Part shown: piece by piece, positions 1 to 4,641 of the stretch | Position numbering within the stretch: the stretch's first letter is position 1 | How the letters are laid out: every line of letters starts with the position of its first letter | NCBI GenBank assembly: GCA_012517645.1 | Contig: JAAYUR010000076.1 | Coordinates: forward strand, 1 to 5,533 | Source of the DNA: Treponema sp. | Lineage (GTDB): Bacteria > Spirochaetota > Spirochaetia > Treponematales > UBA12059 | Direction of reading: 5' to 3' | Length of the DNA: 5,533 bases | Made by a program: the position numbers and the translations under genes | Notes under the pieces: generated by a model | Database searches by the model: none | What the model was told of the DNA's origin: nothing | Seen by the model: the letters and a program-made list of their open reading frames with translations, nothing else

Positions 1-37
1 AAGCAGGGCGCGCTGTTCCCGTACGGAATGTAACATG

Positions 38-74
38 AGCCAATTTCAAAAGTCGGTCACTTTTGAAATTGGCT
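38..74. repeat. Palindromic repeat, copy 1 (15-bp stem, loop TCGGTCA)
   Basis: Bases 38-52 are the exact reverse complement of 60-74, with a 7-base loop (53-59, TCGGTCA) between them. No gene covers it. A related copy with the same loop lies at 5477-5513 in the same orientation, and the 17 bases from 48 to 64 are identical to 5488-5504. This is directly seen. That it belongs to a genome-wide dispersed repeat family (REP- or MITE-like) is inferred from the two copies. A perfect AT-rich palindrome could also act as a bidirectional terminator or an RNA stem, but there is no adjacent T-tract. Confidence 0.85.
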
Positions 75-120
75 TTGCGATTGCTTGCGGTTGCGTTGCA
101 ACCGCTGCGCCCAATCGCAA
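75..120. repeat. Second hairpin of the left-end cluster
   Basis: Bases 75-83 pair with 112-120 (9 bp, TTGCGATTG against CAATCGCAA). Inside, 87-94 pair with 98-105 (8 bp, GCGGTTGC against GCAACCGC) across a 3-base loop. Together they form a bulged hairpin directly abutting the first palindrome. The left arm is built of TTGCG-type units (about 75-98). The start of an equivalent segment, with GCGAT and CTTGCGGT conserved, follows the right-end copy at 5515-5533 before the window stops. The two hairpins are therefore probably parts of one repeat unit. Confidence 0.75.
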
Positions 121-132
121 GTTTCAAGGTAG

Positions 133-162
133 CTTTTTCAAAACCCCTGAGTTTTGAAAAAG
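133..162. repeat. Third hairpin (12-bp perfect stem, 6-base loop)
   Basis: Bases 133-144 are the exact reverse complement of 151-162, with the loop CCCTGA. The stem is A/T-rich (CTTTTTCAAAAC). It resembles the first hairpin in base composition and in the TTTTCAAAA/TTTTGAAAA core, but its loop differs. On either strand a short T-run lies inside the stem rather than after it, so a rho-independent terminator role is possible but not supported by the usual pattern. Confidence 0.75.
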
Positions 163-195
163 ACTAACATAACAAGAATTTACATTTTCGGACGC

Positions 196-411
196 ACCAC
201 GGAGGACACGGAGTACACGGTGAAGAAGGAGGAGGGAAGGGCTAAGAAGGAGACAGGATAATAGGATATCCATGATGAACAGGATGTGATCTGCACAATT
301 CTGGACCGAAGATAGTATACTCCCTATCCTGTCGATCCTGTAGGATCCTGATATCCTGTCTTGTTCTCCTCTTCTTTTCTCTTCCTCCGTGCCCTCCGTG
401 CTCTCCGTGGT
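196..411. repeat. Inverted-repeat element built of CACGGAG and CAGGAT units
   Basis: The left arm starts with three tandem 9-base units at 198-206, 207-215 and 216-224 (CACGGAGGA, CACGGAGTA, CACGGTGAA), then a purine-rich GAAGGA tract, then CAGGAT-type units from 252. The right arm repeats the same order on the other strand: reverse-complement units at 401-409, 392-400 and 383-391, a pyrimidine-rich tract, and CAGGAT-type units at 324-360. GACAGGATA at 252-260 matches the complement of 352-360 exactly. The arms are homologous, not identical. From memory, such CACGGAG/CAGGAT intergenic repeats are widespread in unrelated bacteria and yield spurious peptides rich in His-Gly-Glu. No function is established from this sequence. 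Confidence 0.8.
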
Positions 412-597
412 TAATTCCGGGGAAATGTCCTTCTAGAACGCGAAGCCCACCCGGAGCCCCCGGCGTAGTGCCAGCTCGCCAAGGCCTACGCCCGGACCGC
501 CGCCGCAAGGGTCTGGGTTTTTCCGGGACCCGGGGCGGGAGGGCTTCCGGCCCGGACATACGCCCGAGCGAAGAATTTCCGCGTTGCCCGGGGTTTC
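412..597. other. GC-rich gene-free stretch downstream of the DUF134-NifX gene
   Basis: Composition returns to the GC-rich state of the coding DNA, but no reading frame here looks like a recognisable protein. The frame of the upstream gene stays open for 54 codons past its TGA (597 down to 436) and then meets TAG at 433-435. Its last residues are Gly- and Leu-rich and end in Phe-Ala-Phe. I see no hairpin with a U-tract that would serve as a clear terminator. It may be a 3' untranslated region or a decayed gene end. Confidence 0.4.
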
Positions 598-1275
598 TCA
601 GGAATGGTGGGCGCAGTCGTGGCCTTCGTGGTCGTGGGAACAGACCTCTCCGGAGTCGGAGAGACGCCCCGCCGCCCATGCCTCCGCGGCCGCGCGCACG
701 GGACCGGATACGCCGCGTACCGGGGTGATCCCGAAGGAGGCCATCACCCGCACGGCCCCCTCACCCATGCCTCCCGCCAGCATCACCCGGACCCCCGCCT
801 TGGCCAGGGTCGAGGCGGCGGCGCTCTTGCAGCCCGCGCCCTCCGGGGCGGGGAAGAACTCTTCCTTGACCACCGCCTTGTCCTTGACGTCGAAGAGGGT
901 GAAGCCCTTGCAGGACCCGAAGTGGGGGTCCACCATTCCGTTCCGGGTGGGGACGGCGATCCTGTACTCGTTCAATTCCGTGTCGGCCATCTGTACGATT
1001 CCTCCATCAATTTCCATAGCCTTTCCGTTCACCAGGGCGTCCGCGATCTTGCGGCGCGCGGTGTCGACGATGCGTCCGAAGGTCTGCCGGGAAACGCCCA
1101 TGCGGACGGCCGCGGCCTCCTGGTAGAGCCCCTCAAGGTCCGCGAGGCGGACAGACTCGAGCTCGTCCAGGGTGAGGGTGACGGTCTCGAGCTCTCGAAG
1201 AGGTATTCCCGCGGGCTTGAAGGCCCGGGACCGGGGCCAACCCCGGACGAGGCGTTCCGAGACGGGGCGGGGCAT
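598..1275 (-). CDS. DUF134 (UPF0251) - NifX/NifB-like dinitrogenase Fe-Mo cofactor domain fusion protein
   Basis: The protein has 225 residues. The N-terminal part (about 1-92) is a UPF0251/DUF134 domain: MPRP start, FKPAGIPLRELE at 19-30, and a helix-turn-helix-like segment around 52-75 with GVSRQTFGRI. The C-terminal part (about 103-205) is a NifX/NifB C-terminal type domain (IAVPT, VDPHFGSCKGF at 115-125, LAGGMGEGA at 167-174). It ends in a Cys/His tail with C212, H214, H216, H219, C221, H223 and H224. NifX-type domains bind Fe-S or Fe-Mo cofactor precursors, and DUF134 is thought to bind DNA. A metal- or cluster-responsive regulator is therefore my inference. ATG 1275 is chosen over upstream in-frame starts because the family begins MPRP and GGAGG lies 10 nt before it, inside the end of mrp. 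The gene follows mrp by 2 nt. Family members usually carry cysteines soon after MPRP; here there are none. Confidence 0.88.
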   Translation of the reverse strand: MPRPVSERLVRGWPRSRAFKPAGIPLRELETVTLTLDELESVRLADLEGLYQEAAAVRMGVSRQTFGRIVDTARRKIADALVNGKAMEIDGGIVQMADTELNEYRIAVPTRNGMVDPHFGSCKGFTLFDVKDKAVVKEEFFPAPEGAGCKSAAASTLAKAGVRVMLAGGMGEGAVRVMASFGITPVRGVSGPVRAAAEAWAAGRLSDSGEVCSHDHEGHDCAHHS

Positions 1276-1277
1276 GC

Positions 1278-2066
1278 CTATCGGGCCTCCGCCCGGGCCA
1301 GCGTCGCCTCCACGCCCTCGGCAAGGTCCGAGGCGGACCTGCGAACCTCCTCGGAGAGGCCGTCCCAAAGTAGATGCCGTTTCCGGGCCAGGTCCGCCCT
1401 CCAGGGGATCCGGGCCAGGATGGGCATGCCCAGGTCGGGAGCATCGGAGTTCTCCCCCGAGAAGAGGGGTATCTCCTGTCCGCAGTGCGGGCAGACCAGG
1501 GACTCCATGTTCACCACCAGGCCCAAGGCCCGGGTGTTCGTCTGGCCGGCCATGTGTACCGCCTTGGCCACGATCATGGATACGAAATCCTGGGGCGTGG
1601 CCGCGAATACGAGCCCGTCGAAGGGAAGACTCTGGAGGGCCGTGAGCATGACGTCGCTCGTGCCCGGCGGCAGGTCCACCACCAGCCGATCCAGGTCGCC
1701 CCAGGCCGTGTCGGTCCAGAACTGCTTGACCGCCTGGGACAGTAGGGGACCCCTCCAGATGACCGGCCGGGTCTCCTCGTCGATCAGGAAATTGATCGAC
1801 ATGACCTCGATCCCTTCGTCGGACTTGATCGGGACGAGCTTGCCGTCATCCGCCTCGGCGCGGAAGGAATCCACGCCCAGAAGCCGGGGGACGCTGGGGC
1901 CCGTGATGTCCGCGTCCAGGATCCCTACCCGAAGTCCCCGGGCCGCGAAGGCCTGGGCCAGGAGGACGGCGATGGTGGACTTGCCCACCCCTCCCTTGCC
2001 GCTGGCTACCCCGACGACCCGGGAGATGCGGGGATTCGGGGTTTTCTCGGATTGTTCCTCGTTCAT
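1278..2066 (-). CDS. mrp: Mrp/ApbC (NBP35-type) Fe-S cluster carrier P-loop ATPase
   Basis: The protein has 262 residues and belongs to the Mrp/NBP35 subgroup of the MinD/SIMIBI ATPases, cytosolic proteins that bind and transfer [4Fe-4S] clusters. Visible motifs are the deviant Walker A GKGGVGKST (23-31), DADITGPSVPRLLG (51-64), the Walker B-like LVVDLPPGTSD (128-138), and a C-terminal CPHC (192-195) that in relatives ligates a cluster bridging a dimer. The N-terminal DUF59/MIP18 domain found in many longer Mrp proteins is absent; the P-loop starts at residue 23, as in the short anaerobe and archaeal forms. ATG 2066 has GAAGGA 6 nt upstream. It is followed after 2 nt by the DUF134-NifX gene, a pairing known in anaerobes and archaea, which suggests joint work in cluster handling. 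A promoter candidate lies just upstream. Confidence 0.95.
   Translation of the reverse strand: MNEEQSEKTPNPRISRVVGVASGKGGVGKSTIAVLLAQAFAARGLRVGILDADITGPSVPRLLGVDSFRAEADDGKLVPIKSDEGIEVMSINFLIDEETRPVIWRGPLLSQAVKQFWTDTAWGDLDRLVVDLPPGTSDVMLTALQSLPFDGLVFAATPQDFVSMIVAKAVHMAGQTNTRALGLVVNMESLVCPHCGQEIPLFSGENSDAPDLGMPILARIPWRADLARKRHLLWDGLSEEVRRSASDLAEGVEATLARAEAR
1286..1290 (-). promoter_or_regulatory. Ribosome binding site for the DUF134-NifX gene
   Basis: On the minus strand GGAGG (1290-1286) sits 10 nt before ATG 1275, within the last codons of mrp. It supports the short start rather than the 31-residue-longer one at 1368, and implies translational coupling to mrp. Confidence 0.6.
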
Positions 2067-2072
2067 GGCGCA

Positions 2073-2078
2073 TCCTTC
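2073..2078 (-). promoter_or_regulatory. Ribosome binding site of mrp
   Basis: GAAGGA (2078-2073, minus strand) lies 6 nt before ATG 2066, a normal Shine-Dalgarno position. Confidence 0.6.
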
Positions 2079-2096
2079 GTAATGAGCTTATGCTTA

Positions 2097-2125
2097 ATAA
2101 TAGTCCCTTTGGGGTTGTTGGTCTA
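2097..2125 (-). promoter_or_regulatory. Candidate sigma70-like promoter for mrp and the DUF134-NifX gene
   Basis: On the minus strand, TAGACC (2125-2120) is separated by exactly 17 nt from TATTAT (2102-2097). These are partial matches to the -35 and -10 consensus. The AT-rich patch 2083-2103 stands out from the GC-rich surroundings. A start near 2090 would give a leader of roughly 25 nt containing the ribosome binding site. This is an inference from spacing and composition only. Confidence 0.4.
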
Positions 2126-2170
2126 GGGTGTCTCGACGCCTGTCCTCAGTGTCACGAAGCCTGGCGCGAA

Positions 2171-2188
2171 GCCGGGTTCGTTCCCGGC
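2171..2188 (-). terminator. Hairpin just after the alcohol dehydrogenase gene, possible terminator
   Basis: GCCGGG (2188-2183) pairs with CCCGGC (2176-2171) across a 6-base loop, beginning 2 nt past the TGA of the dehydrogenase gene. No U-tract follows (next bases TTCGCGCC), so it is not a canonical rho-independent terminator. It may protect or end the transcript. Confidence 0.35.
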
Positions 2189-2189
2189 C

Positions 2190-3413
2190 TCACAGCGCCT
2201 CCCGGAGAATCCCCTCGATCTCGGCTTTCGTAAGGGCGATCGGATTCGCCTTCATGGAGTTCGAGGCGGCAGCGTCCGTCGCCAGGGACTCCAGATCGGT
2301 TTCCCGAACCCCCCAGGAGGACAGGCCGGGGATGCCCAGGTCCGCGGCCAGGTCCGCCAGGGCGGCCGGCAGGTCTTCCGGCCCGGCCCCGGCGATTCCG
2401 GTCACCAGGCGGGCCGCCCGGGCGTAGCGTTCCAAGGCGGGGCCGCGGGGATCCCGATCCCCCAGGGCGCGGATATTGGCCCGGGTCGCCGGCGCCAGGA
2501 GGGCCGCGCAGGCGGCCCCGTGGGGCACCGGGAAGCGTCCGCCCAGGGGGGCGGCCAGGCCGTGGACGACTCCGAGCCCCGCGTTTCCCAGGGCCAGGCC
2601 GCTGAACAGGGAGACCCGGGACAGGGCCGATCGAGCCGCCCGGTCCCCGCCGTTCCGGAAAGCCCGGCGCAGGGCCGGAGCCGCCTCAGCCAGGGCGGAG
2701 GCGCAAAGGGCGTCGGTCGCGGGATTCGCCTTCAGGCAGACGAAGGGTTCGAGGACCTGGGTCAGGGCGTCCATGCCCGTGTAGGCGGTGGGTTCCGGCG
2801 GGAGGCCCAGGCAGAGTTCCGGGTCAACCAGGGCCAAGCGGGGGTACATGTACGGGGATCGGAGGGAAACTTTCACCCCCCGGGAGGGTTCCGCGAAAAC
2901 CGCGTTCCGGGTGGCCTCGCTGCCGGTGCCCGCGGTGGTCGGCGCGGCGATCACCGGTACCGAGGGCGCCGGAAAGGGCCTTCCTGCTCCGATCACCTCG
3001 GCGTAGGAAAGGGGGTCCCCGGGATTCGATAGGAGGATGCCCAAGGCCTTGGCCAGGTCCAGGGCGCTGCCGCCCCCGAATCCGACCACCACGATTCCGG
3101 GGGGCGGCCCGGCTTGCCTGCCCTCGGAGTCCGAGCCCGATCCGGGTTCTCCGTTCCGGGACAGGCCCGCGAAGCTCCGGGCCTCGGCCAGGGCGGATCG
3201 CAGTACTTCAAAGGTGGGTTCGCCGGGCGCGGGAACGGCGGACACGGCCAGTCCCGCCGCCCGCAGGGAGTCCAGGGCGACGGCGGCCCGGCCGGAATCC
3301 CGGCCGGTCACCACGAAGGCCCGGGAGCCCAAGGCGGCGGCGCGGTTCCCGAGCTCCCGGATCGCGCCTTCGCCGAAAAGGATCTCCCCGGGACCGGAGA
3401 ATCCCCAGGTCAA
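2190..3413 (-). CDS. Iron-type alcohol dehydrogenase (group III ADH), variant metal site
   Basis: The protein has 407 residues with the two-domain layout of NAD(P)-dependent Fe-ADHs: FSGPGEILFGEGAIRELG (5-22), the nucleotide-binding GGGSALDLAKA (113-123), APTTAGTGSEATRNAV (157-172), TGMDALTQ (212-219), and VHGLAAPLGG..PVPHG (283-299). The family oxidises alcohols or reduces aldehydes or ketones in the cytosol; the substrate is unknown. Against E. coli FucO the metal ligands align as D215, Q219 (His in FucO), H284 and H298, and the catalytic-area His after HGLA is A288. Residues about 83-105 form a Gly/Ser/Pro-rich insertion before the cofactor loop, which explains a length above the usual 380-390. 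The start is TTG at 3413: an in-frame TGA lies at 3426-3428 and no other start codon lies between. AAGGGA precedes it. The start overlaps the stop of the ABM gene, so the two are coupled. Confidence 0.93.
   Translation of the reverse strand: MTWGFSGPGEILFGEGAIRELGNRAAALGSRAFVVTGRDSGRAAVALDSLRAAGLAVSAVPAPGEPTFEVLRSALAEARSFAGLSRNGEPGSGSDSEGRQAGPPPGIVVVGFGGGSALDLAKALGILLSNPGDPLSYAEVIGAGRPFPAPSVPVIAAPTTAGTGSEATRNAVFAEPSRGVKVSLRSPYMYPRLALVDPELCLGLPPEPTAYTGMDALTQVLEPFVCLKANPATDALCASALAEAAPALRRAFRNGGDRAARSALSRVSLFSGLALGNAGLGVVHGLAAPLGGRFPVPHGAACAALLAPATRANIRALGDRDPRGPALERYARAARLVTGIAGAGPEDLPAALADLAADLGIPGLSSWGVRETDLESLATDAAASNSMKANPIALTKAEIEGILREAL
3410..3413 (-). promoter_or_regulatory. TTGA stop/start overlap coupling the ABM gene to the dehydrogenase gene
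   Basis: The tetranucleotide TTGA (3413-3410) holds both the TTG start of the dehydrogenase and the TGA stop of the upstream ABM gene. This is the non-ATG version of the common ATGA overlap and points to termination-reinitiation by the same ribosome. Confidence 0.75.
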
Positions 3414-3718
3414 CGGGGATCCCTTTCAGGCACGAAGACTCCTTCATAGAACTCCCGGGTCCGTTCCCCCGCCATCAGGGGCTCCGCGGTCTCCTTCCAT
3501 TTCAGGTAGTGGGCGGTCTCCTTGTGCCGGGCCGGGGCTTCCTCGTCCCGGTATGCCTCCACCAAGAGGAAGCGGGAGGGGTCGTCCGCGTCCCGGAGCA
3601 CATCGAACCGGGCCACCCCGGGTTCCCGGTTGGACGCCCGGGCGTTCTCCAACGTGGCGGCCAGGAAGGCTTCCTCGGCGCCCGGCTTGACCTGTATTCG
3701 GACCAGAACCACCTTCAC
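3410..3718 (-). CDS. Antibiotic biosynthesis monooxygenase (ABM)-fold protein, LsrG/YgiN-like
   Basis: This is a small single-domain protein of 102 residues, the usual length for dimeric ABM ferredoxin-fold proteins. It starts MKVVLVRIQVKPG and contains FDVLRDADDPSRFLLVEAYRDEEAPARHK and then HYLKW (residues about 38-75), a pattern close to E. coli LsrG (phospho-AI-2 isomerase) and YgiN (quinol monooxygenase). Family membership is clear. Substrate is not: ABM proteins include monooxygenases, isomerases and decarboxylase-like enzymes, usually without cofactor. There are no other lsr genes here, so an AI-2 role is not supported by context. The start is GTG at 3718 with a perfect AAGGAGG 4 nt upstream. 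Its stop overlaps the start of the dehydrogenase, suggesting that both act on the same small carbonyl or quinone-like compound. Confidence 0.88.
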   Translation of the reverse strand: MKVVLVRIQVKPGAEEAFLAATLENARASNREPGVARFDVLRDADDPSRFLLVEAYRDEEAPARHKETAHYLKWKETAEPLMAGERTREFYEGVFVPERDPR

Positions 3719-3722
3719 GGCT

Positions 3723-3729
3723 CCTCCTT
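3723..3729 (-). promoter_or_regulatory. Perfect Shine-Dalgarno AAGGAGG for the ABM gene
   Basis: AAGGAGG (3729-3723) is 4 nt before GTG 3718 and fully complementary to the usual 16S rRNA 3' end. It decides the GTG start and predicts strong initiation for the ABM/dehydrogenase pair. Confidence 0.75.
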
Positions 3730-3730
3730 C

Positions 3731-3748
3731 GCCCCGAATCAGCGGGGC
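3731..3748 (-). other. Hairpin straddling the galU stop codon
   Basis: GCCCCG (3748-3743) pairs with CGGGGC (3736-3731). The 6-base loop contains the galU TGA stop. The stem ends one base before the AAGGAGG of the next gene. There is no U-tract, so it is not a simple terminator. A ribosome finishing galU would open it. Structure is inferred from complementarity only. Confidence 0.4.
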
Positions 3749-4590
3749 GGCTGCGAAGATTTTTCCCGATAGAAGGATTCCAGGACCCCCCGGTACGCGG
3801 GATCCTCCCAGGCGTACCGCAGAAGGGCGTCCAGGAACCCGGCGGGGTCACCGGTGTCCATGCGGGTGCCCGAGACGGCCGCCCAGGCGACCTTCCCCTC
3901 CGCGATGAGCCTGTTCAGGGCGTAGGCGTGGTAGTACTCGCCTCCCGAATGGTTTTTCCAACCCTCCGCGAGGGCATCGAAGAACTCCGGGGTATAGAGG
4001 TAGCGGCCCAGGGAGATCTCATGGCTGGGTTCCGTCCCGGGCGCGGGTTTTTCCACGAATCCCCGTACATGGACGCCGTCCGGGGCGGGGTCGATGACGC
4101 CGTAGCGGGAGACGTCCCCGGGCTCGTGGAGGGCCGAGAGCACGGAGCAGCCTGTGCGTTCGTACACGTCCATGAGCTGGCGGGCCAAGGGCGGCGTGCC
4201 GAAATGGAGATCGTCCGGATAGGCCACCACGCAGGGCTCGCCGCCCAGCCAGGGTGCGGCCTGGAGCAGGGCGTGGCCCGTACCCCGCATCTCGGGCTGG
4301 CGGACGAAGGAGACGTTGACCTCCGGCGGGGCTATCCGTGCGAGCTTGCCCTCCGCGCCCTCGGCCTTGAAGACCCCTTCCAGCTCGGGGTCCCGGTCGA
4401 AGTAATCCTCCAGAACCTTCTTGCGTCGGCTCGTGAGGATCAGGATGTCCCGTATTCCCGAGGCCGCGAACTCCTCCACCACGAAGGCGATGCTGGGCTT
4501 GGTCAATAGGGGGAGCATCTCCTTGGGGACCGACTTGGTGACCGGCAGGAAGCGGGTGCCGTACCCCGCGGCTACGATGACGCCTTTCAT
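3739..4590 (-). CDS. galU: UTP-glucose-1-phosphate uridylyltransferase (GalU)
   Basis: The protein has 283 residues, close to the usual 290-300. It is a cytosolic nucleotidyltransferase making UDP-glucose and pyrophosphate from UTP and glucose-1-phosphate, feeding cell-envelope polysaccharide and glycolipid synthesis. Motifs in order: VIVAAGYGTRFLPVTKSVPKEML (4-26), the UTP-binding loop with the conserved PKEMLP; RQPEMRGTGHAL (97-108); the metal-binding YPDD (124-127); FVEKP (178-182) with the sugar-phosphate Lys; and GTRMDTGDPAGFLDAL (241-256). The segment at 216-224, GGEYYHAYA, replaces the GEIQLTDA-like motif of common GalU proteins. ATG 4590 gives the canonical MKxVIVAAG start although no good Shine-Dalgarno precedes it. 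It lies 51 nt after the lipoprotein gene and 20 nt before the ABM gene. A related sugar-nucleotidyltransferase with another sugar is possible but less likely. Confidence 0.92.
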   Translation of the reverse strand: MKGVIVAAGYGTRFLPVTKSVPKEMLPLLTKPSIAFVVEEFAASGIRDILILTSRRKKVLEDYFDRDPELEGVFKAEGAEGKLARIAPPEVNVSFVRQPEMRGTGHALLQAAPWLGGEPCVVAYPDDLHFGTPPLARQLMDVYERTGCSVLSALHEPGDVSRYGVIDPAPDGVHVRGFVEKPAPGTEPSHEISLGRYLYTPEFFDALAEGWKNHSGGEYYHAYALNRLIAEGKVAWAAVSGTRMDTGDPAGFLDALLRYAWEDPAYRGVLESFYREKSSQPPR

Positions 4591-4641
4591 GCCGGGAATG
4601 GTAGCCCAGGGTGCGGCGCCTGTCCAGGAGGCCCGGGCGCG

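Noticed and set aside
133..162. Rho-independent terminator for the mrp operon
   Set aside because: It is over 400 nt beyond the last stop and its T-runs lie inside the stem rather than after it. I list it as a repeat hairpin instead.
198..409. CRISPR-like array from the 9-base repeated units
   Set aside because: Units are 9 bases with no spacers of constant length, and they are arranged as inverted arms; no cas genes are present.
242..679. Minus-strand frame of 145 codons across the repeat region
   Set aside because: Half of it translates the CACGGAG/CAGGAT repeats, giving a His-Gly-Glu-rich peptide typical of spurious calls, and the rest overlaps the end of the DUF134-NifX gene.
1276..1368. 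31-residue N-terminal extension of the DUF134-NifX protein
   Set aside because: It would overlap mrp by about 90 nt, is Gly/Arg-rich without similarity, and the family start MPRP at 1275 has its own GGAGG.
604..2082. Long plus-strand open frame (492 codons) opposite mrp and the DUF134-NifX gene
   Set aside because: It is antisense to two genes with clear domain motifs, spans both and their junction, and its product has no recognisable motif. Long antisense frames are expected in GC-rich coding DNA.
3037..3690. Plus-strand frame of 217 codons opposite the dehydrogenase and ABM genes
   Set aside because: Pro/Arg/Ser-rich composition with no domain, and antisense to two well-supported genes.
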